From: Actinomadura rubteroloni
GTDB lineage: Bacteria > Actinomycetota > Actinomycetes > Streptosporangiales > Streptosporangiaceae
DNA: 64,000 bases
NCBI RefSeq assembly: GCF_002911665.1
Contig: NZ_MTBP01000003.1
Location: 62,001 to 126,000 of the forward strand
Direction: 5' to 3'
The notes beneath the pieces were generated by a model. It saw only the letters and a list, made by a program, of their open reading frames with translations, did no database searches and had not been told where the DNA came from. A program made the translations under genes and the position numbers. Positions 7,735 to 15,550 of the stretch are shown here, piece after piece. The number at the start of each line of letters is the position of its first letter. Within the stretch, counting starts at the first letter, position 1.

Positions 7735-8444
7735 CAGCTCTCGCCTTCCTCGCGCGCGTATTCCCCGGCGGTGAGGTAGCGCACGCCGAGCTTGTCCAGC
7801 AGCGGGCGCAACCCGTACCGGTCGAGGCCCAGCTCGCCCCGCTGGAAGGCGGCCCGGGTCGCCTCCTCCTTCTCCGCCCTGGCCTGTGCCTTCTCCAGGG
7901 CCTCGGCGATCCGGGTGCGCGGGACGGCGGTCACGCCGTCGTCGTCGGCGAGCAGCGCGTCCCCGGGCCGTACGATCTGCCCGCCCACCGACACCGGGAC
8001 GTTGACCGCGCCGGCCGTCGCCTTGACGCTGCCCTGCGCGCTGACCGCCGCCGCCCAGGCGGGGAAGCCCATCGCACGGAGCTCTTCGGTGTCACGGATA
8101 CCGGTCGTGGTGACCACCCCGCGTACCCCGCGGTGCTGCAGCGCGGTGGCGAAGAGTTCGCCGAACAGGCCGTCCATGGCCGGGGAGGTGGTGGTGACCA
8201 GCAGGATGTCGCCCGGCCTGCACTGCTCGACGGCGGCGTGGATCATCAGGTTATCGCCGGGCCAGCACACTGCGGTGACCGCCGAGCCCGCGATCCGCGC
8301 CCCTTGCTGCACGGGCCGCAGCCCGGGGCCGAGGTAGCCGGTCCGGCCCAGTGCCTCGTGCACCGTGGCCACCCCGTAGCGGGCGAGCCGGTCGAGGTCG
8401 GTGAGGGCCGGCCTCGGGACATCCGTCACGATCACGTTCCTCAT
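7734..8444 (-). CDS. 4-carboxy-4-hydroxy-2-oxoadipate aldolase / oxaloacetate decarboxylase
   Basis: 236 aa, RraA-like class II pyruvate aldolase (LigK/GalC type). It cleaves 4-carboxy-4-hydroxy-2-oxoadipate to pyruvate and oxaloacetate. The family markers are ATVHEALG near the N-terminus, PGDNLMIH, the GIRDTEEL segment carrying the substrate-binding Arg and metal-binding Asp, and DDDGV near residue 180. The ATG overlaps the stop of the GalB-like gene by four bases, showing a tight operon. The C-terminal extension rich in Lys/Glu/Ala is typical of actinobacterial members. Confidence 0.86.
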   Translation of the reverse strand: MRNVIVTDVPRPALTDLDRLARYGVATVHEALGRTGYLGPGLRPVQQGARIAGSAVTAVCWPGDNLMIHAAVEQCRPGDILLVTTTSPAMDGLFGELFATALQHRGVRGVVTTTGIRDTEELRAMGFPAWAAAVSAQGSVKATAGAVNVPVSVGGQIVRPGDALLADDDGVTAVPRTRIAEALEKAQARAEKEEATRAAFQRGELGLDRYGLRPLLDKLGVRYLTAGEYAREEGES

Positions 8445-9214
8445 GCCAGTTCCCCCGTCACCTGCGGGTACAGCCGCATGTACGCCTCGCCCATGGTGTC
8501 CGTCGTGAAGCCCAGGTTGGGCCCGGCGTTGCGCTTGAGCTGGACGCCGCGGCGCTTGGCGAGGTCGGTGTAGTAGTCCCACATGTGCTGCTGCGCGGGC
8601 AGGCACTCCATCGCCTTGCGCTTCTTCGCGAACACGGAGGTGATGTCGAGCAGCACCTGCGGCTTGAAGTCGCACTGCTCGCTCTGGTGGGGCTCGAAGA
8701 AGAAGACCGGCGGGGCGCCGAGCGGTTCGCCGGGCGCCTGGTAGCCGATGGCCTGGGCGAGGATGCGGGCCTGGATCGCCATCCGGTTCGCGGCCGGGTG
8801 GTCCCCGTTGTAGGGGTCGATGCTCGGGTGGGTGAGGACGACGGCGGGCTGCACGTCCCGGTAGATGTGCACCAGGCGGTCGATCAGCTCCTCGGACTCC
8901 CGCAGCGGGTAGTCGTCGGCGTCCAGGAAGTCGATCTCGGCGCCGAGTTCGCCGGCTGCGGCCTCGGCCTCGCCGCGGCGCAGTTCCTTGATCTCCTCCA
9001 GTGACGCGCCCTGCCGCCAGGCGCGGGCGGACTCGCCGCGCTCGCCGTAGGACAGGCAGACCACCTTGGCCCGCTGCCCGCGCTCGGCGGCCAGGGCTAT
9101 CGCCCCGCCGGCGCGCCAGACGAAGTCACCCGCGTGGGCGCTCACGACCAGCAGCGCGCCCGCGCCGGAAGCGTCTCCGGGGGTGTTGCTGTCGCTTTCG
9201 ACCGGGTTGTTCAT
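8441..9214 (-). CDS. 4-oxalomesaconate hydratase-like protein (PIG-L family, GalB type)
   Basis: 257 aa. PIG-L/LmbE fold with the modified metal motif SAHAGDFVWRAGG seen in GalB-type hydratases in place of the AHPDDE of sugar deacetylases; further metal or active-site segments are THPSIDPYNGDHPAA and FFEPHQSEQC. GalB hydrates the enol form of 4-oxalomesaconate to 4-carboxy-4-hydroxy-2-oxoadipate, the substrate of the next gene's product. It is the first gene of the gal-like operon; a GGAG ribosome site precedes ATG 9214. Order of action would be tautomerase, hydratase, aldolase. Confidence 0.82.
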   Translation of the reverse strand: MNNPVESDSNTPGDASGAGALLVVSAHAGDFVWRAGGAIALAAERGQRAKVVCLSYGERGESARAWRQGASLEEIKELRRGEAEAAAGELGAEIDFLDADDYPLRESEELIDRLVHIYRDVQPAVVLTHPSIDPYNGDHPAANRMAIQARILAQAIGYQAPGEPLGAPPVFFFEPHQSEQCDFKPQVLLDITSVFAKKRKAMECLPAQQHMWDYYTDLAKRRGVQLKRNAGPNLGFTTDTMGEAYMRLYPQVTGELA

Positions 9215-9287
9215 GGGCCTCGTTCTCCGTATCAGTTATCAGGGGTCCTGTGTCAGCGTGATCCGCAGGCCTCGGAGGCGCCGCCCT

Positions 9288-9449
9288 CTACCGGCGGCGT
9301 CTGCGCAAAGGGATGCGCAGCAAGTCCTGGCCGACCACGATCTCGCCGTGGTATCCGCCGGCTCGCTCGGCCCACCATTGCGAGATCCGGAATTCAGGGC
9401 TACTGGGGGAGTAGTGGGTCAGCACCACCTTGAACGCCGTGCGGAACCA
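9288..9449 (-). pseudogene. Remnant of an MBL-fold metallo-hydrolase C-terminus
   Basis: The minus strand encodes a short in-frame stretch, FRTAFKVVLTHYSP... GGYHGEIVVGQDLLRIPL, then stop. The THYSP and GEIVVGQDLLRI elements resemble the C-terminal end of metallo-beta-lactamase-fold (RNase Z-like) hydrolases, but the frame is closed by a TGA about ten codons upstream and no catalytic HxHxDH motif remains. The rest of 9215-9539 holds the gal-like operon leader and nothing else recognisable. Confidence 0.45.
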
Positions 9450-9539
9450 GCACTGCGGTCACCGGTTGGTGCTTCGTCTCCCGTTGGAGGGGGCAGGCGG
9501 AGGGCCGGTCCAGGGCGGTGGCCGACCCTCCGCGCGCTC

Positions 9540-10631
9540 TCAGGTCCCGGGCTTGAGGAGGATGCGCCCGACGAGGGCGGTGCCTTGTTCCATCAGTTCG
9601 TGGGCCTTCGCGGCCTCGGCCAGCGGAAGGCGTGCCGCGATCGGCGAGTGCAGCCTGCCGTCGGCCAGCAGGGACATCACGCGCAGCGCGTCCTCGTGCC
9701 GGGCGCCGCGGACACCGACGATGTCGGCTTCCAGCCGGGTGAGGTCGAACACCGTGAACGGCATCGGGCCGGGCGGGTCCTGTTCACCGGCCGCCGGGCA
9801 GAGCCTGCCTCCCAACCGCAGTACGTCCAGGGCCAGGCGCAGGAGGTCGCGGTGGGTGGAGTAGTCGATTGCGTGGTCGACGCCTCGGCCGCCGGTGAGG
9901 TCCTTGACGGCGTCTCGGGCGGCGTCGAGGTCTTCGGTGACGACGACCTCGGCACCGCAGGCGGTGCGCAGAGCCTCGACTCGCTCAGCATGTCGGGTGG
10001 TGGCGATGGTGCGCAGGCCGAAGATCTCGGCGAGTTGGATGGTGGCGAGGCCCATCGGGCCGGCGGCTCCGGTGACGAGCAGGGTGTCGCCCGCGGTGAC
10101 GCGGAGTCGGTCCCGCAGGATGCGGTGGCTGGTGCCGTAGGGCCACAGGGTGACTGCTGCCTGTTCCAGGTCGATGTGGTCGGGGACGGGCAGGAAGAGA
10201 CGCTCGTCGCGTACGACGTATTCGGCGTAGGCGCCCGGGCTCTGGTGGCCGGGGAGAGCGATGCCCGTGGAGAGGTTGCCGAGGCCCCGGTAGGTCTCCA
10301 GGGCGTAGGGGTTCTCGGGGTGCACGACGGCCGCCACCCGGTCGCCCGCGCGCAGCAGCCGGGCGTCGGGTCCGGTGGCGATGACCGTTCCTGCGGCTTC
10401 ACGGCCGAGTTGCTGGGGCATGGGGAAGGGGTTGCGGCCCGGGAGTTTTGTGCCGGGCTGCAGGCCGCGGCGGTATTTCAGGTCCCAGCCCGAGACGGCG
10501 GCGGTGTCGATGGCCACCAGCACGTCGGTGGGGCCCAGGGCGGGCAGGGGCCGCTGCTCGTGGACGAGTTGCTCCGGGCCGCCGTGTTCATAGACCCATA
10601 CGGCTGCCGTGGTGGTCGGGATCGTGGTCAT
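9540..10631 (-). CDS. NADPH:quinone reductase-type MDR oxidoreductase
   Basis: 363 aa. GroES-like domain then a Rossmann domain with TGAAGPMGLATIQLA as the nucleotide-binding loop (about residue 175). The structural-zinc Cys cluster is absent, as in quinone oxidoreductases. The ATG at 10631 follows a GAAGC-type weak ribosome site and fits the family N-terminus; a longer reading upstream has no family similarity. It lies 58 bases from the next MDR gene on the same strand, probably in one operon with the bicupin and dienelactone hydrolase. The substrate is unknown; a role in aromatic or quinone metabolism is inference. Confidence 0.78.
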   Translation of the reverse strand: MTTIPTTTAAVWVYEHGGPEQLVHEQRPLPALGPTDVLVAIDTAAVSGWDLKYRRGLQPGTKLPGRNPFPMPQQLGREAAGTVIATGPDARLLRAGDRVAAVVHPENPYALETYRGLGNLSTGIALPGHQSPGAYAEYVVRDERLFLPVPDHIDLEQAAVTLWPYGTSHRILRDRLRVTAGDTLLVTGAAGPMGLATIQLAEIFGLRTIATTRHAERVEALRTACGAEVVVTEDLDAARDAVKDLTGGRGVDHAIDYSTHRDLLRLALDVLRLGGRLCPAAGEQDPPGPMPFTVFDLTRLEADIVGVRGARHEDALRVMSLLADGRLHSPIAARLPLAEAAKAHELMEQGTALVGRILLKPGT

Positions 10632-10689
10632 CGGGTGCTTCCTCGCAATGCTTTGGCTACGGCGGAAACAGGGAGTTGATGGGCACTGG

Positions 10690-11790
10690 TCACGGGTTGA
10701 CCACCGCCATCCAGATCGGCTCCTTCCGGCTCTGGATCGCGTCGATGGCTTCGTTCGCCTCGGCCAAGGGGTAGCGGTGGGTGATGAGTTCTTCCGCATC
10801 CAGGGCGCCCTGCGCGAGCAGGGTGAGAACTTCATGAACGTCGGTGCGCGTGCAGGCCCGGGTGCCGACGACGCGCCAGAGGTTGACCATGATGGCGATC
10901 ATCGGGAGCGACAGAGGGGCGGAGCTGCCGCCCATGTGCACGAGGCTCCCCCCGGTCGCGAGGGCGGCGAGCGCCTGGGAAGTGGCGGGTCCTTCCGGCA
11001 CGAAGTCGAGGACCGCATCCGCGCCCTGCGGGACCAGTGCGCGCAGGGCGCGGGTGAGACCACCCTCCTTCGCCCAGTCCGGCGGCAATTCCTCCAGCGC
11101 GACGGTGTCGGTAGGCAGGTCGCCTGCGAGCGGCCGGACCGCCGCGAGCCGCTCGGCGCTGCGTCCGATGAGGATGAGCCGGGTGATGCCGAAGTGCCGG
11201 GCGAGTTTGACGGTGGCGGTGCCCATCGTCCCGGTGGCGGCGGTGACCACCAGGGTGGCGCCCAGCGGCAGTTCGGCGCACTTGAGGGCGCGCACGGCGT
11301 TCGCGAGGTCGTGGACCTTCGCGCCGACGTCGAAGGACACGTTGTCGGGCAGCGTATCGACGAGCCAGTGCGGTACGCGGATGTACTCGGCCATTCCGCC
11401 GTCGTGGTAGCGGTCGTACAGCGGCATGGGAACGTCACCGAAAGCGGCGTGGCCGATCATCGACTGCTGTGGGCACATCATGTCCCGGTCGGAGCGGCAG
11501 TAGCGGCAGGAGCCGCAGTTGAGATTGGGGTGCACCCGCACGCGGGTGCCGATGGCGATCCCCGCCACCTCGCTTCCCACCGCGGCGATGGTGCCGGCGG
11601 CCTCGTGCCCGAGTGTGGTGGGCAGGTGGGTGAAGGCGCCCCGGGCGAGAAGGGTCATCATCCCGGGGGCGAGGCCGGCGGAGGCCACCTTCACCAGGAC
11701 GTCCTGGGGTCCCGGAACAGGCGCGGGAATCTTGTGCAGGTGCAGCGCATCGGAGTCCTTGTGGGCGCGCGCGGCAAGCATGTCGGTCAC
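10690..11790 (-). CDS. Zinc-dependent alcohol dehydrogenase family protein
   Basis: 366 aa from GTG (or 363 aa from the ATG at 11781). It has the catalytic-domain marker GHEAAGTI with its zinc-ligand neighbourhood, the four-Cys structural zinc cluster CGSCRYCRSDRDMMC, and a Rossmann loop TAATGTMGTATVKLA. It is therefore a zinc MDR enzyme, distinct from the zinc-free MDR encoded downstream. Such enzymes oxidise alcohols or reduce aldehydes with NAD(P). The residue aligned with the usual first catalytic Cys appears to be part of SAGLAPG, so the catalytic zinc site may be altered. Substrate unknown. Confidence 0.8.
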   Translation of the reverse strand: MTDMLAARAHKDSDALHLHKIPAPVPGPQDVLVKVASAGLAPGMMTLLARGAFTHLPTTLGHEAAGTIAAVGSEVAGIAIGTRVRVHPNLNCGSCRYCRSDRDMMCPQQSMIGHAAFGDVPMPLYDRYHDGGMAEYIRVPHWLVDTLPDNVSFDVGAKVHDLANAVRALKCAELPLGATLVVTAATGTMGTATVKLARHFGITRLILIGRSAERLAAVRPLAGDLPTDTVALEELPPDWAKEGGLTRALRALVPQGADAVLDFVPEGPATSQALAALATGGSLVHMGGSSAPLSLPMIAIMVNLWRVVGTRACTRTDVHEVLTLLAQGALDAEELITHRYPLAEANEAIDAIQSRKEPIWMAVVNP

Positions 11791-11817
11791 GTGATGTGCC
11801 TCCTACGTCTTTTCAGT

Positions 11818-12801
11818 TCAGTGCCGCAGTGCGGCCAGGCGTTCGGGGGTGTACGGCTCGGCGGTCCTGCTCGTCTCGGCGATCTGCGGGAGATCGCGGT
11901 CGGAGAACAGGGCGATGTGCTCGCTCTCCTCGGCGCACACACTGGTGTGCGCGATGCCGAGCGGGATGCGAACGAAGTCGCCCGGCCCCAGCTCGACGAT
12001 GCCGCGCTGGCTGACCAGGGTGCGGCGGCCACTGATCTGGTACTGGATCTCGTCGGCGTCCAGGGTGCGCCGGTAGACGCGCTGGTTCTCGGGCGGCTGT
12101 CGTACGGAACTCAGGCGGAAGCCGGGGGAGCGGTACAGCCAGGTCGTGCCGGCTTCGTCGCTCCCGGTGAGAACGCTGAGGCGTTCCTTCTCGGCGTGCA
12201 CCTGCTCCAGGAGTCGCCGTTCGTCGACGGGGGCGACGGTGATGTCATGGCCGGGTGTGCCCATGCACTGGGTGACCGCCTCGTTGAGGTTGCCCGGTTC
12301 CCAGCCGGGGAAGGGCGGGAACGTCGTTTCGGAGCGCCGGACCGGAGCGCGTTCCTCCCGGACGGGAGCGGGTGTGTAGAAGAGCAAATGGCTTTCGCGA
12401 CGCCCGTAGTTGTCGTGGGCGACACCGCGCGGCAGGCGGGAGAACTCTCCGGGCCGGTGTTCCACCACACCGAGTTCGGTCATCAGGGTGCGCTCGCCGG
12501 CGATCTGGTAGGAGATCTCGTCGACGTCGCAGTTTCGGTGGTAGAAGGGCTGCCGGTTGTCCATCGTCTGCCATTCGACGCGGACCTGGGCGCTCTCGTA
12601 CACGCCGCGCGGCGGAGCGAACGGCACGGCTTCGTATGCGTGGGGGAAGTGCACCACGCTCAGGGGTTCGTGATCCCTCCAGAGTTTCACCGGGAAGGGA
12701 TTGGGGTGCGGAGGGGACAGCAGGAGGTGCTCGTCCCGCTCGATCGTGCGGGAGGGTTCGTCACTGCAGGCGACGGCGACGACTTCGGTGACAGTGCCCA
12801 T
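11818..12801 (-). CDS. Bicupin protein, homogentisate-dioxygenase-like, substrate unknown
   Basis: 327 aa with two similar cupin halves. The first has FYHRNCDVDEISYQIAGE and RLPRGVAHDN; the second has YRRTLDADEIQYQISGR and RIPLGIAHTS. Each half keeps a DE pair and a late His, the layout of cupin metal sites in homogentisate and related ring-cleavage dioxygenases, though it is much shorter than true homogentisate dioxygenase (about 430 aa). It lies between a zinc alcohol dehydrogenase and a dienelactone hydrolase. I infer an oxygenase or isomerase acting on an aromatic-derived compound; no specific substrate can be supported. Confidence 0.6.
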   Translation of the reverse strand: MGTVTEVVAVACSDEPSRTIERDEHLLLSPPHPNPFPVKLWRDHEPLSVVHFPHAYEAVPFAPPRGVYESAQVRVEWQTMDNRQPFYHRNCDVDEISYQIAGERTLMTELGVVEHRPGEFSRLPRGVAHDNYGRRESHLLFYTPAPVREERAPVRRSETTFPPFPGWEPGNLNEAVTQCMGTPGHDITVAPVDERRLLEQVHAEKERLSVLTGSDEAGTTWLYRSPGFRLSSVRQPPENQRVYRRTLDADEIQYQISGRRTLVSQRGIVELGPGDFVRIPLGIAHTSVCAEESEHIALFSDRDLPQIAETSRTAEPYTPERLAALRH

Positions 12802-12833
12802 GAAAGGTCCTTGTTTCGTCAGTAGAAGCCTGG

Positions 12834-13580
12834 TCAGAGTGCTGCGGGAAGGTGCTCGTCGAGGAAGGCGTGGGTGCGCTGCCAGGCAAGTTCCGCGCTG
12901 TCCTGGACGTACATGCGCGGGCGGGCGTCGCAGGCGAAGGCGTGCCCGGCCCCTTCGTAGACGTGGCTTTCGAAGGTCACGCCCGCGGTGGTGAGGGCTT
13001 TCGAGATGATCGCCACCTGGTCGCCGGGGATCGTCGGGTCCTCGGCTCCGACGTGCAGCGCCATCGGGGCATCGATGTTCGCGGTCCGGTCCACGACCTC
13101 GTGCGGGCCGGCCGCGATGCCCGGTCCGTAGAAGACGACAGTGGCACCGAGGCCGCGGATGCCGGTCGCGGCGGTGAACGCGGCGCGGCCGCCGAAGCAG
13201 AACCCGTGGATCGCCGTGCGGGAGACGGGAAGGTTCTCCCTCTCAGCGAGGTGCGTCACGACGGCTTTGACGTCGGTGATGATCGCGTCCGGCCCGATGG
13301 CACCGATCAACGGCATGGCCTCGGCGTGCTGCTCGTAGGCGAGGGTGCCGACACCGTTGCGGTGGAACAGGTCCGGGGCCACTGCCAGGAACCCACGCGT
13401 GGCGTAGCGGCGCGCGATGTCCTGGATGTGGTCGTTGACCCCGAACGCCTCCTGCAGGACGACCACGGCCCGGTTCGTGGGCTGGGCGGGCCGCGCGACG
13501 AAGACGCGCATCGGTCCGTCCGCGGTGCGGACGGTGGTCCAGTCGGTCGCGACAGCGGCGGAATGGGGTTGGTCGTTCAT
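12834..13580 (-). CDS. Dienelactone hydrolase family protein
   Basis: 248 aa, alpha/beta hydrolase. The dienelactone hydrolase triad is complete: Cys128 in HGFCFGGR, Asp181 in GAEDPTIP and His213 in GAGHAF, with the Glu44 (LQEAFGVN) that positions the nucleophile in this family. Dienelactone hydrolase opens the lactone formed after ortho cleavage of (chloro)catechols to maleylacetate; many relatives act on other lactones or esters. No muconate cycloisomerase is near, so the lactone source is unclear. ATG 13580 gives a normal N-terminus; it follows the truncated aldolase by 56 bases on the same strand. Confidence 0.82.
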   Translation of the reverse strand: MNDQPHSAAVATDWTTVRTADGPMRVFVARPAQPTNRAVVVLQEAFGVNDHIQDIARRYATRGFLAVAPDLFHRNGVGTLAYEQHAEAMPLIGAIGPDAIITDVKAVVTHLAERENLPVSRTAIHGFCFGGRAAFTAATGIRGLGATVVFYGPGIAAGPHEVVDRTANIDAPMALHVGAEDPTIPGDQVAIISKALTTAGVTFESHVYEGAGHAFACDARPRMYVQDSAELAWQRTHAFLDEHLPAAL

Positions 13581-13636
13581 GGCGCATGTCCTTTGCGGAG
13601 CTGGTGAGGAAGCGGCCGGAAGTCGTGTGGCCGTTG

Positions 13637-13939
13637 TCAGGCCGCGCCGCAGGAGTCGGCGGCGGCCTGTCGGACCAAGTAGCGGTATCCGGCCTCCAGT
13701 TGGCCGTCGGGCCAGCACTGGGCGCGTTTGGCGAGAGCCTCTGCGATGTCGGAGTGGACGACCGCCCGCCCGGACGCCTGCGCCTGGAACTGCATGGCGT
13801 AGGCGCGGTCGAGCAGGACGGCATGCATGACGGCCGCTGCGGCGGTGTGCCCGGCGGCGACCAGCCCGTGCTTGGGCATGAGAGCGGCAGGCGCCGTACC
13901 GAGGGCCGCGCTGAGCCTGCGGGCCTGGGCGGGCGTCAT
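13637..13939 (-). CDS. Truncated class II aldolase (C-terminal third only)
   Basis: 100 codons resembling the C-terminus of the aldolase at the left edge: LMPKHGLVAAGH with the last zinc-ligand His, then a helical stretch ending in LEAGYRYLVRQ. The HxH pair that supplies the other zinc ligands in full-length enzymes is missing, so an independent aldolase is not expected. Yet the reading frame is intact, and its ATG overlaps the TGA of the TAXI protein gene (ATGA), which would couple their translation. It is either a decaying gene end captured by the operon or a small protein reusing the fold. Confidence 0.65.
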   Translation of the reverse strand: MTPAQARRLSAALGTAPAALMPKHGLVAAGHTAAAAVMHAVLLDRAYAMQFQAQASGRAVVHSDIAEALAKRAQCWPDGQLEAGYRYLVRQAAADSCGAA

Positions 13940-14943
13940 TTCGCGGGCAGGGCGTCGTAGTAGCGGGCGGCACCGGGGTGCAGGGGGATGGGGGCCCTGC
14001 CCATCGTGACGGGGTCGAGCGGGTAGGTGATGGGGCTGCGTTCCGGAGCCAGGTGCCGGTACTGCCCTTCGATGATGTGCCGCGTCTCTCCCAGTACCCA
14101 TGCGATGGCATAGGCGACGTCCTCGGCGAGATCGGCGCGGGCGCACACGAGGAAGTCCGAGTACTCAAGGGTCCTGAAGGCGGCCCGCCCCGGAAAGTAC
14201 CCGTCGTCGACGACTGCCGCCGGCCAGCCGAAGTCGTCATGGAGGCTGTCCAGGACGTGATCCTCGACCTCGAGGAAACTGAAATCACGGCCGATCTCCT
14301 GCCACGCGGGCAGCATGATCGCCTCATGGACGATGGCGTTCGCCCGTCCCTCCGTCGCGTGGTCCAAGGACTCGAACGGCCGCTCGTCCTCGAGGAACTC
14401 GCCGCCCCAGCCGACGACGTCGACGCCCGCACGTGTCAACAGCTCATGTGCGGCCAGCCCCACGTAATTGACGCCGTCGTTGACAGAGGTCGCGAGACGC
14501 AGGACGGGCTTGCTCTGACGCAGTTCGGCGAAGGTGGTGATGCCGAGGTCTTTGTGCACCGCTACGACCAGGCGGTCCCGCTGCGGCACCACACCGAGAG
14601 CGCGCAGATCAGGGTAGAACTCGTCGGCGTAGATGCCGCGTCCGTCGAGCGCCGCCGCCGTGAAAGCCGCAGGCGTAGTGAGCGCCACCTGCACCTCCCC
14701 CCGGCCCACGGCCCGTACCGCGTCACTCATGCCCCTGCTGTTCCAGGTGGCGATCCGGGTGTGAGGGCCGCAGCGGTCGGTGAGCTCCTGGGCGATCCAG
14801 CCGCACACACGATGCAGATTCGCGCTTCCCCAGTCGCCCCGCAGGTGCAGGGTGAGGGAGCGGTCGATCTTGGGTTCTTGGGGGCGGGTAGCCCCGGCCA
14901 TCTGCTGAGACATGTCGGCTCCTAGATCTAGGAGGCGTCCCAA
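13936..14943 (-). CDS. TAXI-family substrate-binding protein lacking a signal peptide
   Basis: 335 aa (325 aa if the ATG at 14913 is used). TAXI proteins are binding subunits of TRAP transporters; the family C-terminal signature PLHPGAARYY and the ligand-binding segments are present. Unlike transported members it has no N-terminal hydrophobic signal or lipobox, and no TRAP membrane subunit is near, so a cytoplasmic ligand-binding role is likely. It heads a minus-strand operon with the truncated aldolase, dienelactone hydrolase and bicupin. A palindromic element at 15057-15080 lies about 115 bases upstream and may be its operator. Confidence 0.75.
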   Translation of the reverse strand: MGRLLDLGADMSQQMAGATRPQEPKIDRSLTLHLRGDWGSANLHRVCGWIAQELTDRCGPHTRIATWNSRGMSDAVRAVGRGEVQVALTTPAAFTAAALDGRGIYADEFYPDLRALGVVPQRDRLVVAVHKDLGITTFAELRQSKPVLRLATSVNDGVNYVGLAAHELLTRAGVDVVGWGGEFLEDERPFESLDHATEGRANAIVHEAIMLPAWQEIGRDFSFLEVEDHVLDSLHDDFGWPAAVVDDGYFPGRAAFRTLEYSDFLVCARADLAEDVAYAIAWVLGETRHIIEGQYRHLAPERSPITYPLDPVTMGRAPIPLHPGAARYYDALPAK

Positions 14944-15056
14944 ATGTGAAGACCACGATCCCGCTATGCGGAGATCTGGCCATCAGCCGACGCCTGCTGC
15001 GGCACGGGGCGGGTGGACCCGTGAGTGCCGTCGAGTGAGTTTCACCCTAGGGGAAA

Positions 15057-15080
15057 ATTACCTATAGTGCTAGAGGTAAT
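15057..15080. promoter_or_regulatory. Palindromic operator-like element upstream of the TAXI operon
   Basis: ATTACCT and AGGTAAT form perfect seven-base arms around a ten-base centre, in an AT-rich island of an otherwise GC-rich region. Thirteen of 17 positions (15063-15079) match a site in front of the MarR gene at 20667, both centred on CTAG. A regulator-binding site overlapping the operon promoter is inferred. Confidence 0.5.
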
Positions 15081-15161
15081 AAGTCCCGGCAGCGAATCCG
15101 GCTTGATGGTCGACGTCAGAGGGTGGTTTGGAACCCGCCTTCGCGTCGCCCCACGCGCCCG

Positions 15162-15310
15162 TCAATGACCGGCCTGTCGAACGTCACCGCTCGTGTCGTG
15201 CTCATGAATGAGCCGTAGTGCCCTCTCGCGGTCATGCGCATCGAGGGCGTCGACAAGGTCGCGGTGCGGTGCGTGGCGCTCAGCGGTGTACGCGGCGAGC
15301 GGCTGATCAC
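15162..15310 (-). pseudogene. Remnant of a GntR/FCD regulator C-terminus
   Basis: The minus strand encodes PLAAYTAERHAPHRDLVDAL followed by HDRERALRLIHEH, which is the final helix pair of an FCD ligand domain; the intact GntR protein at 17374 has the corresponding RHALHADLVAAL and ADEAMRLIAAH. No DNA-binding domain precedes it, and upstream sequence belongs to another fossil in the opposite direction. A decayed regulator gene is the best reading. Confidence 0.6.
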
Positions 15311-15530
15311 GCCCACCGGCCCCTGGCTGCTCACTCGGGACGAGTTCGGCAACCCCGACGACCTCTGCTCCATCAACGGCGCGGAGGTTCAGAGGGGCCG
15401 CACGCGTGACCTGATCTCCAGCATCCCCGCACTGATCGCGAAGCGGCCGCTGTGGGCCTCGGCCGCGGCCCACAGCGCCGGGTCGCCCCGGGCGACGTCC
15501 TGGTCTCGTCCATCGAGGGCATCGACGGGT
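15310..15530 (+). pseudogene. Remnant of a fumarylacetoacetate hydrolase family gene, frameshifted
   Basis: The plus strand encodes PTGPWLLTRDEFGNPDDL, then GAEVQRGRTRDLISSIPALIA, which aligns with the central part of FAH-family hydrolases. After a shift of frame the sequence APGDVLVSSIEGID continues in the manner of the family's GDVIATGTP loop. There is no start, no N-terminal metal site, and the frame is broken, so it cannot be functional. It abuts the GntR remnant, and together they fill most of the gap 14944-15550. Confidence 0.6.
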
Positions 15531-15550
15531 CACGACCGCGAGACCCGTCC

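Noticed and set aside
9540..14943. Reading the MDR/bicupin/DLH/aldolase/TAXI set as a secondary-metabolite gene cluster
   Set aside because: No polyketide, peptide, terpene or RiPP core enzyme, no tailoring set and no dedicated exporter; the enzymes fit aromatic or lactone catabolism better.
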